The translations under genes and the position numbers were made by a program. Positions 9,211-17,260 of a stretch of DNA of 64,000 nucleotides are shown here, in pieces. Numbering within the stretch: the stretch's first letter is position 1; every line of letters begins with the position of its first letter. Source of the stretch: Chryseobacterium ginsenosidimutans (GTDB taxonomy: Bacteria > Bacteroidota > Bacteroidia > Flavobacteriales > Weeksellaceae). The notes beneath the pieces were generated by a model. That model saw only the letters and a list, made by a program, of their open reading frames with translations, was not told the origin of the DNA and ran no database searches. The DNA lies in NCBI RefSeq assembly GCF_030823405.1, contig NZ_JAUSXC010000001.1, positions 2,959,001-3,023,000 of the forward strand, in the 5' to 3' direction.

Positions 9211-9884
9211 AATACCCCTTCGTCTGCGAAACTATAATATGAATTCTGTGTGATAATCAAATGATCCAAAAGCTGAATATTTAAAGTCTTTCCCGCTTCT
9301 TTTATTTTTTGTGTAATATCAAGATCTTCCCTACTTGGGTTCAAATTTCCTGACGGATGATTGTGAGCAATGATAATTCCCGTAGAAAAATGGTCTAAAG
9401 CTGTTTTAAATAAAACCCTTGCATCAACAATAGATTGATTAATGCCGCCCTGCGTCAATTTTGAAAGATGAATAACTTTATTACTCTGATTCAGAAAAAT
9501 TGCCCAAAATTCTTCCGTTCTTAAGTCTGACAAATGATTTTTTAAAATTAAATAAGCATCATTACTTTTTGAAATTGAGGATTTTTCAGGGATTTCCTGA
9601 CCTGCTTTTCTTCTTCCTATTTCTAAGGCTGTTGAAATGGAAATTGCCTTTACTTCACCAATTCCTTTGAATTTCATTAAATCTTTAACGGAAAGTAAAC
9701 TTAATTGACTCCAATTATTATTCACCGAAGTTAAAATCCTTCTTGCCAATTCTACTGCCGTTTCCTCTCTGCTGCCACTACCCATGATGATTGCCAGCAA
9801 CTCGGAATCAGAAAGAGAATTTTTACCTTTTGATAAAAATTTTTCCCTGGGTCTGTCGTCTTCTGCTAGAAATTTAATGGACAT
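9207..9884 (-). CDS. radC: RadC family (JAB/MPN domain) protein
   Basis: 225 residues, the standard RadC length. The N-terminal half has a helix-hairpin-helix segment (LMKFKGIGEVKA) and the C-terminal half has the JAMM metal site: the Glu of TEEFWAIFLN, AHNHPSG and the downstream S-x-x-D of PSREDLD. RadC proteins were named for DNA repair, but their biochemical role remains unresolved. The gene sits in the middle of the minus-strand run, 31 bases after the L,D-transpeptidase-like gene and overlapping the next gene by 4 bases. Confidence 0.93.
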   Translation of the reverse strand: MSIKFLAEDDRPREKFLSKGKNSLSDSELLAIIMGSGSREETAVELARRILTSVNNNWSQLSLLSVKDLMKFKGIGEVKAISISTALEIGRRKAGQEIPEKSSISKSNDAYLILKNHLSDLRTEEFWAIFLNQSNKVIHLSKLTQGGINQSIVDARVLFKTALDHFSTGIIIAHNHPSGNLNPSREDLDITQKIKEAGKTLNIQLLDHLIITQNSYYSFADEGVL

Positions 9885-9915
9885 TATTAGAAAGTTAGGA
9901 TTTATAAATGATGAA

Positions 9916-10497
9916 TTAGTAAAAAGCGTATAAAATTATAGTCTGCTTGGATTGGTCGATATATTTAGAAGTTTGATTAAGCGCATTTTTTGAAAGCATG
10001 GGACAGCCAAAACTTAAACATGCCGGATTTGGCGATTCATTATCTTCAATACAATAATATGAATGAAGAACAATTGCCCTTGATCTTGCATTGCTATTGG
10101 TTTGATCCAAACCATCCAGTCGATAAGCTTTACCGAATCTTCCGTTATAGCTTTCGCGAATCTCATACTTTCCTAAAGATGACTGATGAGAACCGTCAAC
10201 ATTGCTAAATTGTAAAGCTTCCGAATTTTTCACAACACAACCTTCACCATGTGCAACAATGGCTTTTTGTAATATCTTATCGTTTTTTAAATCGTAAACA
10301 AAATATCTGTACTTTCCGGAATGTATTTTAAAGTTGATAAAAACAGCCAAATTCTGATTGTAATTTTTGCCTTTAATATAGTTCTTTATCTCCAAAACTT
10401 TTGATTTTGGTAAATAATCAACGGCATTACTAGCCTGAGATTCAAATTTTGAACAGGAAATAAGAAAAATAAATAAAAAAATAAGGTGTTTCATCAT
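9916..10497 (-). CDS. Murein L,D-transpeptidase catalytic domain-like lipoprotein
   Basis: 193 residues with a lipoprotein signal (LIFLFIFLISC, Cys15). The body matches the YkuD_2-type murein L,D-transpeptidase-like family: SSLGKYEI, RLDGLDQTN, ARSRAIVLHSYY and the terminal S-x-GCPML motif (SFGCPMLS) with the presumed catalytic Cys preceded by a His (VLHS). These proteins are thought to act on peptidoglycan stem peptides in the periplasm; activity of this branch is less well established than that of classical YkuD enzymes. It starts 11 bases after the lolD stop and is probably co-transcribed with lolD and radC. Confidence 0.82.
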   Translation of the reverse strand: MMKHLIFLFIFLISCSKFESQASNAVDYLPKSKVLEIKNYIKGKNYNQNLAVFINFKIHSGKYRYFVYDLKNDKILQKAIVAHGEGCVVKNSEALQFSNVDGSHQSSLGKYEIRESYNGRFGKAYRLDGLDQTNSNARSRAIVLHSYYCIEDNESPNPACLSFGCPMLSKNALNQTSKYIDQSKQTIILYAFY

Positions 10498-10508
10498 TTG
10501 GCGGAATT

Positions 10509-11177
10509 TTATTCGATAATCATTCCGTCCTTCATGACTAATTTTCTGTCGGTAATTTCAGCAAGGTTAGGATTATGCGTTACAATGACAAAAGTCTGGT
10601 TATATTTATCCCTTAAATCAAAGAATAATCTGTGTAAATCATCGGCATTTTTCGAATCCAGATTTCCTGTCGGTTCGTCTGCAAAAATAATTTTGGGTGA
10701 ATTGATTAAAGCTCTTGCCACTGCTACTCTCTGTGCTTCTCCTCCCGATAGCTGATTCGGTTTATGATGCAATCTCTGTTCGATTTTTAAATCCTCAAAT
10801 AAAGCATAGGCTTTTTCTAAAGATTCTTTTTCATTGGCGCCTCCAATTTTTGTTGGTAACAAAACGTTTTCTAACGCAGTAAATTCGGGAAGTAACTGAT
10901 GAAACTGAAATACAAAACCAATATTCTGGTTTCTGAATTTAGAAAGCTGTTTGTCATTCATATTGATAAAAGACTCTCCTGCAATAGAAATTTCGGTATC
11001 GAATTTACTAGAATTGCTTGGCTGATCCAAAGTACCTAAAATCTGCAAGAGCGTTGATTTCCCTGCCCCTGATTCTCCGACAATAGATACAACTTCTCCT
11101 ACTTTGATATGAATATCAACACCTTTCAATACTTCTAAATTCCCATAAAACTTATGGATATTTCTTGCTTTAATCAT
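10509..11177 (-). CDS. lolD: ABC transporter ATP-binding protein, LolD type
   Basis: 222 residues, a single nucleotide-binding domain. Walker A GESGAGKS is at 34-41, followed by a Q-loop ([18 protein letters not shown]), the signature LSGGEAQR, Walker [13 protein letters not shown] and the switch His in VTHN. The [15 protein letters not shown] and DEPTGNLD stretches are typical of LolD/MacB-type ATPases, which drive lipoprotein release from the inner membrane. No LolC/E-type permease gene is adjacent, so the partner must be elsewhere. A TAnnTTTG box at 11189-11182 (minus strand) lies only 4 bases before the ATG. It is the probable first gene of the run down to ppa. Confidence 0.88.
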   Translation of the reverse strand: MIKARNIHKFYGNLEVLKGVDIHIKVGEVVSIVGESGAGKSTLLQILGTLDQPSNSSKFDTEISIAGESFINMNDKQLSKFRNQNIGFVFQFHQLLPEFTALENVLLPTKIGGANEKESLEKAYALFEDLKIEQRLHHKPNQLSGGEAQRVAVARALINSPKIIFADEPTGNLDSKNADDLHRLFFDLRDKYNQTFVIVTHNPNLAEITDRKLVMKDGMIIE

Positions 11178-11302
11178 GATTCAAAAATAGTGAATTGATT
11201 TGAAATAATTATAATTTTAAAATGAATTGTGAAGAGTTAAGACAATTTGGTCAGCAATTTTTATCTAATATAAAATTGTTTATTGATTACATTATCACCA
11301 AC

Positions 11303-11333
11303 AAAAAAACCTCCCAAAAAAATTGAGAGGTTT
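11303..11333 (-). terminator. Terminator of the pdh E1-alpha/E2 operon
   Basis: Arms 11307-11313 and 11327-11333 pair perfectly, with further partial pairing inside. On the minus strand the stem is followed by seven U (A tract 11303-11309). It lies just past the E2 stop. Confidence 0.85.
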
Positions 11334-11353
11334 CATAATATTATTTTAGAAAA

Positions 11354-12970
11354 TTACAGTAACAATGTTAAAGGACTTTCCAAATATGTTTTTAATGTTT
11401 GTAAAAACTGAGCACCGGTAGCACCATCTACCACTCTGTGGTCACAAGCTAATGAAAGCTTCATGATGTTTCCAACTACGATCTGTCCGTTCTTAACAAT
11501 CGGTTTCTCGATAATTGCTCCTACTGAAAGGATTGCAGAGTTTGGTTGATTGATGATACTTGTAAATGTTTCAATTCCGAACATCCCCAAGTTTGAGATT
11601 GAGAATGTAGAACCTTCCATTTCGTTTGCTTTAAGACCTTTAGATTTTGCTCTTCCTGCCATATCTTTTACAGCAGCAGAAATCTGAGTATAACTCATCT
11701 GGTCTGTATTCTTAAGAACAGGAACTACCAATCCGTCAGGAATTGCAACTGCTACACCAACATTGATGTTCCCTCTGTGAATGATCTTATCACCTGCCCA
11801 GCTTGAATTAACCTGCGGATGTTTTCTTAAAGCAACTGCAGTCGCCTTAATGATCATATCGTTGAAAGAAATTTTTGTATCCGGTAAAGAATTGATTTCT
11901 TTTCTAGCCTCAATTGCTTTATCCATGTTGATTTCAACCATCAGATAATAGTGAGGCGCAGAGAATTTACTTTCAGCAAGACGTTTTGCAATGATATTTC
12001 TTACTTGTGAATTCGGAGTTTCTGTATCTTCACCTTGTACAAAACTTAATGCAACCTGAGCAGCAGGACTTGAAGCCGGAGCCGATTCAGTTGTTTTTGC
12101 AGATGGCTGATAATTTTCAATATCTTTTTTAACGATTCTTCCGTTTTCACCAGAACCCTGAACACTGTGAATATCAACACCTTTTTCCTGAGCGATTTTT
12201 TTAGCTAAAGGAGAGATTGCAACTCTGTCTGTAGATGAAGAACTTACAGTTTGTGCAACCGATTTCTCTTCTGCTTTAGTTTCAGTTTTTTGTTCAGCAG
12301 GCTTTTCTGATGATTGAGCAACAGGTTTTACAGCACCAACTCCGGAAACGTCTGTTCCTTCAGGTCCGATAATTGCCAAAACTGAATCAACAGGAGCAGC
12401 ACCACCTTCTTCTACACCTTGCTTCAATAATACTCCATTAAATTCAGATTCAAAATCCTGAACTGCTTTATCTGTTTCGATCTCAGCAAGAAGATCACCT
12501 TCTTTTACTGTATCTCCTACATTTTTGTGCCATTTCGCTACTTTACCTTCCGTCATTGTATCAGAAAGTCTTGGCATTGTGATCACTTCTACACCTGCAG
12601 GAACTTCCGAAGAAGTTTGCTCCACGCTTGTAGATTCTTTTTCAGTTTTAGATTCTTCCTCAATCTTTTTTTCTTCAGAACCGCTTTCAGCCGGAGCAGC
12701 AGCTCCACCTGTTAATTCTGAAATATCTTCTCCTTCATTACCGATAATTGCCAAAACAGAGTCTACAGCAGCGGCACCACCTTCTTCTACACCTATGTAT
12801 AAAAGGGTACCTTCTATTTCAGATTCGAAATCCTGAACTGCTTTATCAGTTTCAATTTCAGCTAAAATATCTCCTTCTTTTACTTTATCTCCTACTTTTT
12901 TATGCCATTTTGCCACCTTACCTTCCGTCATAGTATCGGAAAGACGCGGCATTGTAATAACTTCTGCCAT
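11354..12970 (-). CDS. pdhC: Pyruvate dehydrogenase E2, dihydrolipoamide acetyltransferase
   Basis: 538 residues. Two lipoyl domains occupy about 1-77 and 130-207, each with the lipoylated lysine in the motif ETDKAVQDFES. Ala/Pro/Glu-rich linkers follow, then a peripheral subunit-binding domain at about 250-288 (ISPLAKKIAQEKG, GSGENGRIVKKDI) and the catalytic acetyltransferase domain from about 310 to the end with the active-site His in CDHRVVDGATGA. The enzyme moves acetyl groups from E1 to CoA. It follows the E1-alpha gene by 90 bases on the same strand. No E1-beta or E3 gene is in the window. The two near-identical lipoyl-domain coding segments are an internal DNA repeat. Confidence 0.95.
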   Translation of the reverse strand: MAEVITMPRLSDTMTEGKVAKWHKKVGDKVKEGDILAEIETDKAVQDFESEIEGTLLYIGVEEGGAAAVDSVLAIIGNEGEDISELTGGAAAPAESGSEEKKIEEESKTEKESTSVEQTSSEVPAGVEVITMPRLSDTMTEGKVAKWHKNVGDTVKEGDLLAEIETDKAVQDFESEFNGVLLKQGVEEGGAAPVDSVLAIIGPEGTDVSGVGAVKPVAQSSEKPAEQKTETKAEEKSVAQTVSSSSTDRVAISPLAKKIAQEKGVDIHSVQGSGENGRIVKKDIENYQPSAKTTESAPASSPAAQVALSFVQGEDTETPNSQVRNIIAKRLAESKFSAPHYYLMVEINMDKAIEARKEINSLPDTKISFNDMIIKATAVALRKHPQVNSSWAGDKIIHRGNINVGVAVAIPDGLVVPVLKNTDQMSYTQISAAVKDMAGRAKSKGLKANEMEGSTFSISNLGMFGIETFTSIINQPNSAILSVGAIIEKPIVKNGQIVVGNIMKLSLACDHRVVDGATGAQFLQTLKTYLESPLTLLL

Positions 12971-13060
12971 AATTTATTTTTAATTTGTATGTGATGAAGT
13001 GATGATAAGAAAAGTGAAAGTTAAAATAACACATTATATCATCCTATCAGCAAATTATTA

Positions 13061-14062
13061 TTAGTTTTCTAATTTATCTAAGAATGGATAGTTTTCCTGA
13101 GAATATACATATTCATAGACTTTCTCCACATCCGGATACGGAGAATTTTCCATGAATTCGATACATTCTTCAACGAAATCTCTCGATTTGTTATCTGTAG
13201 CTTCCAATTCTTCTTCTGTAGCCCAATTGTTGGCTAAAATTCTTTGCTTGATCAATTCTATTGGATCATCATTTTTGTGGATCGCAACTTCTTCCTTAGA
13301 TCTGTAAGGCTCGGCATCAGACATAGAATGCCCTCTGTAACGGTAAGTTCTGGCCTCGATGAAAGTTGGCCCGTCTCCTCTTCTTGCTCTTTCAATAGCT
13401 TCGTAAGCAGCTTCAGCCACTTTCACAGGATCCATTGCGTCTACTGCAAGACAAGGCATTTCGTACCCTAAACCTAATTTGTAGATATCTTCGTGATTAG
13501 CTGTTCTTTTAACAGAAGTTCCCATTGCATATTGATTGTTCTCAACAACAAAAACCACTGGTAATTTCCAGTTCATTGCCATGTTAAACGTTTCATGTAG
13601 TGAACCCTGTCTAGCCGCTCCATCTCCGAAAAAGCAAATATTTACCGCTTTTCTGTCGAAAAATTTATCAGCAAAAGCGATACCTGCTCCTAAAGGAATC
13701 TGACCTCCAACGATACCATGACCTCCATAAAATCTATGTTCTTTGCTGAAAATGTGCATAGATCCACCCATACCTCCGGAAGTACCCGTAGCCTTGCCAC
13801 AAAGTTCCGCCATGATTCTTTTAGGATCTACTCCCATCGCCATTGGATGGATGTGACATCTGTAAGCAGTGATCATACTATCTTTAGTTAAATCCATTGC
13901 ATGCGTAAAACCAGCAGGAATAGCCTCCTGACCATTATACAAATGTAAAAAACCTCTGATTTTTTGTTTTAGATAAAGAGAACGGCATTTGTCTTCAAAC
14001 CTTCTCCACATTGTCATATCTTCATACCACTTCAGGTATACCTCTTTAGAAAATTCTTTCAT
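13061..14062 (-). CDS. pdhA: Pyruvate dehydrogenase E1 component, alpha subunit
   Basis: 333 residues, the alpha chain of the heterotetrameric thiamine-diphosphate E1. The ThDP/Mg motif begins at GDGAARQGSLHE and runs to ENNQYAMGTS (GDG-x(25-30)-NN). The phosphorylation-loop region found in this family (YRYRGHSMSDAEPYRSKEE) follows. MGGSMHIF and YGGHGIVGGQIPLGAG are the usual alpha-subunit signatures. It decarboxylates pyruvate and acetylates the lipoyl arms of E2, encoded just downstream. A TAATTTTG -7 box sits at 14108-14101, giving a leader of roughly 35 bases. E1-beta must be encoded elsewhere. Confidence 0.95.
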   Translation of the reverse strand: MKEFSKEVYLKWYEDMTMWRRFEDKCRSLYLKQKIRGFLHLYNGQEAIPAGFTHAMDLTKDSMITAYRCHIHPMAMGVDPKRIMAELCGKATGTSGGMGGSMHIFSKEHRFYGGHGIVGGQIPLGAGIAFADKFFDRKAVNICFFGDGAARQGSLHETFNMAMNWKLPVVFVVENNQYAMGTSVKRTANHEDIYKLGLGYEMPCLAVDAMDPVKVAEAAYEAIERARRGDGPTFIEARTYRYRGHSMSDAEPYRSKEEVAIHKNDDPIELIKQRILANNWATEEELEATDNKSRDFVEECIEFMENSPYPDVEKVYEYVYSQENYPFLDKLEN

Positions 14063-14189
14063 GTGTTGAGCTCTTGCTTATTTATTATGAAATAGTTGAG
14101 CAAAATTATAAAAAAAACTTCGTTTTTATTGTATACATACCAATTGTTTTTTTGGTTATAGTATTATATTTACATTATCAAACTTAAAT

Positions 14190-14792
14190 ATGGAAGAAAA
14201 ACAGCCTTCATTAATATATAAAATCTCAAAAGTAATATCCGATTTCTTCAATCCTCTGGTTTCTTTATTTATATTTTTCGTTTATATGAGCATAAAGAAT
14301 TATACTTTACAGAATTCTGTTATTTATTTTCTTCCTATATTATTAATGATTATAATCCCGGTAGTCAGCTGGCTGGTCTGGAATGTAAAAACGGGAAGAT
14401 ATACCAATATGGATGTTTCCAACCGTATTCAGAGAAAAACTTTATACATTTTTATTGCTGCCTGTGTCATTGCCTATATTGCTTACAATTATTTCAAAAA
14501 CGGATATATTGATTTTGTAATGCTGTTTGTTTTAGTTCTGCTTTTCGCTATGCAGATCAGTAATTTTTTCATTAAAAGCTCAATGCATACATCCTTCAAC
14601 ATATTTGTAGCAGCTCTGTTTTTCGCTTTAAATACAACAATGGGTTTGGTCTGGCTAGGCATTGCCGTATTGGTAGGAATTACACGGATCATTTTAAAAA
14701 GACATACAGTAAAAGAGGTATTGATGGGGGCAGGAATTGCTTTTATGGTATCTTTTCTTTACCTTTATTGCAATATACAGTTTCAACATTAA
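14190..14792 (+). CDS. PAP2 (phosphatidic acid phosphatase type 2) family membrane protein
   Basis: 200 residues with about six hydrophobic segments. The PAP2 active-site pieces are late: S-x-x-H-T-S-F (SSMHTSF, about 131-137) and the final motif G-I-T-R-I-x(4)-RHTVKEVLMG (about 160-178), which supplies the Arg and His of the SRxxxxxHxxxD-like motif with Glu in place of Asp. The first KxxxxxxRP motif is not obvious (RYTNMDVSNRIQRK is a candidate). Such enzymes dephosphorylate lipid phosphates, undecaprenyl-PP or lipid A. The degenerate motifs make catalytic activity uncertain. A possible promoter has TTG at 14144-14146, 18 bases before a TATATTTA box. A BlaI-like gene follows 8 bases later. 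Confidence 0.75.
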   Translation: MEEKQPSLIYKISKVISDFFNPLVSLFIFFVYMSIKNYTLQNSVIYFLPILLMIIIPVVSWLVWNVKTGRYTNMDVSNRIQRKTLYIFIAACVIAYIAYNYFKNGYIDFVMLFVLVLLFAMQISNFFIKSSMHTSFNIFVAALFFALNTTMGLVWLGIAVLVGITRIILKRHTVKEVLMGAGIAFMVSFLYLYCNIQFQH

Positions 14793-14800
14793 GAATTCAT

Positions 14801-15262
14801 ATGAAAATAAATCATCTTACATCTGCCGAAGAAAATTTAATGAAATTATTCTGGAAGATGGAGTCCTTTTATTTAAAAGATGTTATGGAAAAACATCCAG
14901 ATCCAAAACCACATCAGAATACAGTTTCTACTTACTTGAAAATATTGGTAGAAAAGGGATATTTATCTACAGAAAAAGAAGGCAGGATTTTTAAATATAA
15001 TGTTCTTGTTCCTTTCGAAGAATACAGAAAATTTTTATTAAAAGAATTTTCACTTAATTTCTTTAATAATTCGGGGAAAGAAATTTTAAAATTTTTAATT
15101 AATGAAAACCTGATTTCGCAGGAAGATTTAACGGATTTTAATATTGAAATAAGTACAACAAATACAAAAGAGCCGCAGTTTGAATTCGCCAATGAAATTC
15201 TGAATCCGAAAAAAGATAAAAAGAAGAATAAGGATAAGAAAAAAAAGAAGAAAAAAGATTAG
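14801..15262 (+). CDS. BlaI/MecI/CopY-type winged-helix regulator
   Basis: 153 residues from ATG 14801; an earlier in-frame TTG at 14768 lies inside the PAP2 gene and is not needed. The N-terminal 70 residues form the BlaI-type winged helix: LTSAEENLMKLFW, then HQNTVSTYLKILVEKGYL and a wing with EGRIFKY. The middle is a dimerisation region, and the last 25 residues are an extreme Lys/Asp tail. BlaI proteins are repressors normally cut by a BlaR1/M56 sensor protease. No such protease is adjacent; the linked gene is the PAP2 protein 8 bases upstream, so the inducer route is unclear. It ends in a bidirectional terminator. Confidence 0.88.
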   Translation: MKINHLTSAEENLMKLFWKMESFYLKDVMEKHPDPKPHQNTVSTYLKILVEKGYLSTEKEGRIFKYNVLVPFEEYRKFLLKEFSLNFFNNSGKEILKFLINENLISQEDLTDFNIEISTTNTKEPQFEFANEILNPKKDKKKNKDKKKKKKKD

Positions 15263-15288
15263 TATTAATTTTTTCTAGATTTTCAGCA

Positions 15289-15321
15289 TAAAAAAAGCGG
15301 CTCAAAAGCCGCTTATATTTT
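15289..15321. terminator. Bidirectional terminator
   Basis: A perfect 8-bp stem (15295-15302 with 15307-15314) and CAAA loop, with an A tract on the left and a T tract on the right. It can stop transcription from both the BlaI gene (+) and the RRM gene (-). Confidence 0.9.
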
Positions 15322-15322
15322 T

Positions 15323-15745
15323 TTACCAACGTTTCCCGCCGTTTCCGCCACGATCTCCGCCTCCGCTGTAGCCACCTCCGCCACCGCTTCTGTTACCTCC
15401 GCCGTAGCCACCTCCGCCACCGCTTCTGTTACCTCCACCGTAGCCACCGCCACCGCTTCTGTTACCACCTCCAGTACTGTTACCGAAAGTTCTTCTTGGC
15501 TTCTCCTCTCTTGGTTTAGCTTCTGAAACGTTAAGTTCTTTTCCGTTGAATTCTTTTTGGTTAAGAGCTTCAATAGCCTGCTGTCCTTCAGCGTCCTCCA
15601 TTTCGACAAATCCGAAACCTCTGGAACGACCAGTTTCTTTATCTGTAATGATTTTTACTGAAGAAACTTCTCCAAATTCTGAAAATAGATCCTGCAACTC
15701 ATAATCTTTAGTTGCGTAGTTGATGTTTGAAACAAAAATGTTCAT
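15323..15745 (-). CDS. RRM domain RNA-binding protein with glycine-rich tail
   Basis: 140 residues. Residues 1-80 are one RNA recognition motif with RNP2 (IFVSNI, 3-8) and RNP1 (RGFGFVEM, 42-49), including the two aromatic RNA-stacking positions. Residues 91-140 are Gly/Arg/Asn/Ser/Tyr rich with a repeated 12-residue unit GYGGGNRSGGGG. This RRM-plus-Gly-tail layout is like cyanobacterial and bacterial cold-induced RNA-binding proteins, which act as RNA chaperones. The function here is inferred from that. The gene is monocistronic, with a hairpin right after the stop. The more than 400 bases upstream may carry a long leader. Confidence 0.92.
   Translation of the reverse strand: MNIFVSNINYATKDYELQDLFSEFGEVSSVKIITDKETGRSRGFGFVEMEDAEGQQAIEALNQKEFNGKELNVSEAKPREEKPRRTFGNSTGGGNRSGGGGYGGGNRSGGGGGYGGGNRSGGGGGYSGGGDRGGNGGKRW
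15360..15475. repeat. 36-bp tandem repeat inside the RRM gene tail
   Basis: Three near-copies of a 36-base unit begin at about 15368, 15404 and 15440, encoding the 12-residue Gly-rich unit of the RNA-binding protein. It is a coding minisatellite and a likely site of length variation between strains. Confidence 0.8.
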
Positions 15746-16120
15746 CTGAGTTAAAAATTAAAAATGTTAACAATGATTTGGTTTATAAAAGAAAAACAAC
15801 ATAAAGACTGAACAAATATTGATTCCAGATATAAGACAGGTGCAAGATACGATTATTAATTTCATATCAAAGCTTTTTTTGAAAATTTTTCAACAAAATT
15901 TCCTATTACGAGACTATTTCGTTAAAAAGTATTAATTTATGATTAAAAATTTATGAATAATTGTCTAAAACCGCCATATTGATAAGAATTTGTAATTTTG
16001 AAAAGACTAAAATTGAGGGGTTTAGTATCTATTAAAACTACATTAAAATTACTTAAAACATATCGTAAACCGGATAATTGAGAATATAAATAATACTCTT
16101 CGGATAACTGAATTCTCCTT
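15746..16120. other. AT-rich intergenic region without a recognised gene
   Basis: The roughly 430 bases between the RRM gene start and the thioesterase gene hold no convincing coding frame; the open stretches here are short with implausible composition. The right end carries the thioesterase promoter. The left part must contain the RRM gene promoter, but I find no clear TAnnTTTG box on the minus strand. A small RNA or a long cold-shock-type leader is possible but unsupported. Confidence 0.4.
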
Positions 16121-16123
16121 TTG

Positions 16124-16154
16124 TTGATAAAGCCAGTTTTTAGAGTTAAATTTG
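16124..16154 (+). promoter_or_regulatory. Bacteroidota-type promoter for the thioesterase/AraC-HMA pair
   Basis: TTG at 16124-16126, a 20-base spacer, then TAAATTTG at 16147-16154, a perfect TAnnTTTG. The ATG at 16173 is 18 bases downstream. Confidence 0.7.
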
Positions 16155-16172
16155 CAGTACAAAATTTCAAAT

Positions 16173-16568
16173 ATGAACTATCACACTAGAAAATGGGTAA
16201 AACCTGAAGATTTAAATCCTAATCAATCTCTTTTTGGCGGGAAGTTATTACAATGGATAGACGAAGAAGCAGCTTTATACGCAGTAATTCAGTTGGAAAA
16301 TAAAAAAGTAGTTACAAAATTTATCTCAGAAATTAATTTTGTAAGCTCAGCAAAACAAGGCGATATTATTGAAATCGGTATTGAAGTTTCGGCTTTTGGT
16401 TCCACTTCTCTTACCTTAAAATGTGATGTACGAAATAAAATGACGCATCAAACAATTATCACTGTTGATAAGATCGTAATGGTAAACCTTGATCAGGACG
16501 GAAATCCAGCGCCTCACGGAAAAACAAAAGTTGAGTTTGTAAAAGACAGATTAAACGGTCAGTTATGA
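16173..16568 (+). CDS. Acyl-CoA thioesterase, hot-dog fold (YciA-like)
   Basis: 131 residues from ATG 16173; an in-frame TTG at 16152 lies within the -7 box and is rejected. The sequence has the single hot-dog domain of cytosolic acyl-CoA thioesterases: PNQSLFGGKLLQWIDEEAALYA with the catalytic Asp, then FVSSAKQGDIIEIG and SLTLKCDV. These enzymes release free fatty acids from acyl-CoA. The stop overlaps the next ATG by 4 bases (ATGA), so it is translationally coupled to the AraC-type regulator, an unexpected pairing of lipid and metal genes. Confidence 0.87.
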   Translation: MNYHTRKWVKPEDLNPNQSLFGGKLLQWIDEEAALYAVIQLENKKVVTKFISEINFVSSAKQGDIIEIGIEVSAFGSTSLTLKCDVRNKMTHQTIITVDKIVMVNLDQDGNPAPHGKTKVEFVKDRLNGQL

Positions 16569-17125
16569 AAATATTTGTAAAAAATATGGTTTGCGGCAGG
16601 TGCATTTCTGCTGTCGAACACATTTTTAATGATCTTAATATTAAAATTTCATCTATAAATCTCGGAGAAGTTGAAACAGAATCCGAAGTTTCCGACAAAG
16701 ACATGTTATCTTTGGAAAACAATTTGTTGAAAACAGGATTTGAGAGGATAAAAGACTCTTCACACCAGGTTATTGAGAAAATTAAAAATCTGATTATTCT
16801 AAAAATCAGCGAACTTGATATTGATGAAAACTTTCTTTTATCTGAGTTTTTAACTTCAGAATTGCATAAAGACTACAGCTCTATTTCCAAAACATTTTCA
16901 CAAAACGAAAATATTACACTAGAACAGTTTTTTATCCTTCAAAAAATTGAAAAAGTGAAAGAACTTCTTCTTTATAATGAATTTACATTAACGGAAATCG
17001 CCGGAAAACTTGGATACAAAAGCGTTCAGCATTTATCTTCACAATTCAGAAACAGCACAGGCTTCACTCCTACTGAGTTTAAAAAATTGAAAATTCATAA
17101 CAGAAAACCCTTGGATTGGGTTTGA
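16565..17125 (+). CDS. AraC-type regulator with an N-terminal HMA-like metal-binding domain
   Basis: 186 residues. Residues 1-65 look like a heavy-metal-associated (ferredoxin-like) domain: a beta strand, then MVCGRCI with Cys10 and Cys13 as a CxxC pair, and a helix plus strands ending in a LLKTGFERI-like segment typical of HMA repeats. Residues about 75-180 are an AraC DNA-binding domain; its second helix-turn-helix is clear (FTLTEIAGKLGYKSVQHLSSQFRNSTGFTPTEF). The gene directly precedes a CopA-type ATPase gene, so the simplest reading is a one-component copper sensor that controls the ATPase. This is inference from domain order and position; it could also be autoregulatory. The usual AraC sugar-binding domain is absent. 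Confidence 0.82.
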   Translation: MKIFVKNMVCGRCISAVEHIFNDLNIKISSINLGEVETESEVSDKDMLSLENNLLKTGFERIKDSSHQVIEKIKNLIILKISELDIDENFLLSEFLTSELHKDYSSISKTFSQNENITLEQFFILQKIEKVKELLLYNEFTLTEIAGKLGYKSVQHLSSQFRNSTGFTPTEFKKLKIHNRKPLDWV

Positions 17126-17260
17126 GAATTTGAGCGTTTATAATATTTAAAACACTAATATTCTCCTTAAAAACCTTTACAAAATTCTATAAACATTATC
17201 CTTAAATTTATAACAGATTTCTATTTTCATTTTTGAAATTTGTAGTATAAATTTAAGATT

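Noticed and set aside
12525..12836. A 103-codon open frame on the plus strand inside the E2 gene
   Set aside because: It is antisense to the repeated lipoyl domains and has no start region or homology; a shadow of the codon pattern of the real gene.
14737..14994. An 85-codon frame overlapping the PAP2 and BlaI genes
   Set aside because: It overlaps both well-supported genes in a different frame and has no recognisable sequence.
15360..15475. Regular 36-bp repeats, considered as a CRISPR array
   Set aside because: The repeats are contiguous without unique spacers and encode protein; no cas gene is present.
15313..15609. A 98-codon frame rich in Val, Ala, Glu and Thr
   Set aside because: It is the +1 frame of the Gly-rich repeat region of the RRM gene and only reflects the repeat composition.
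17126..17260. A palindromic metal-response operator between the HMA-AraC gene and copA
   Set aside because: The region is AT-rich with only short dyads; nothing stands out above chance.
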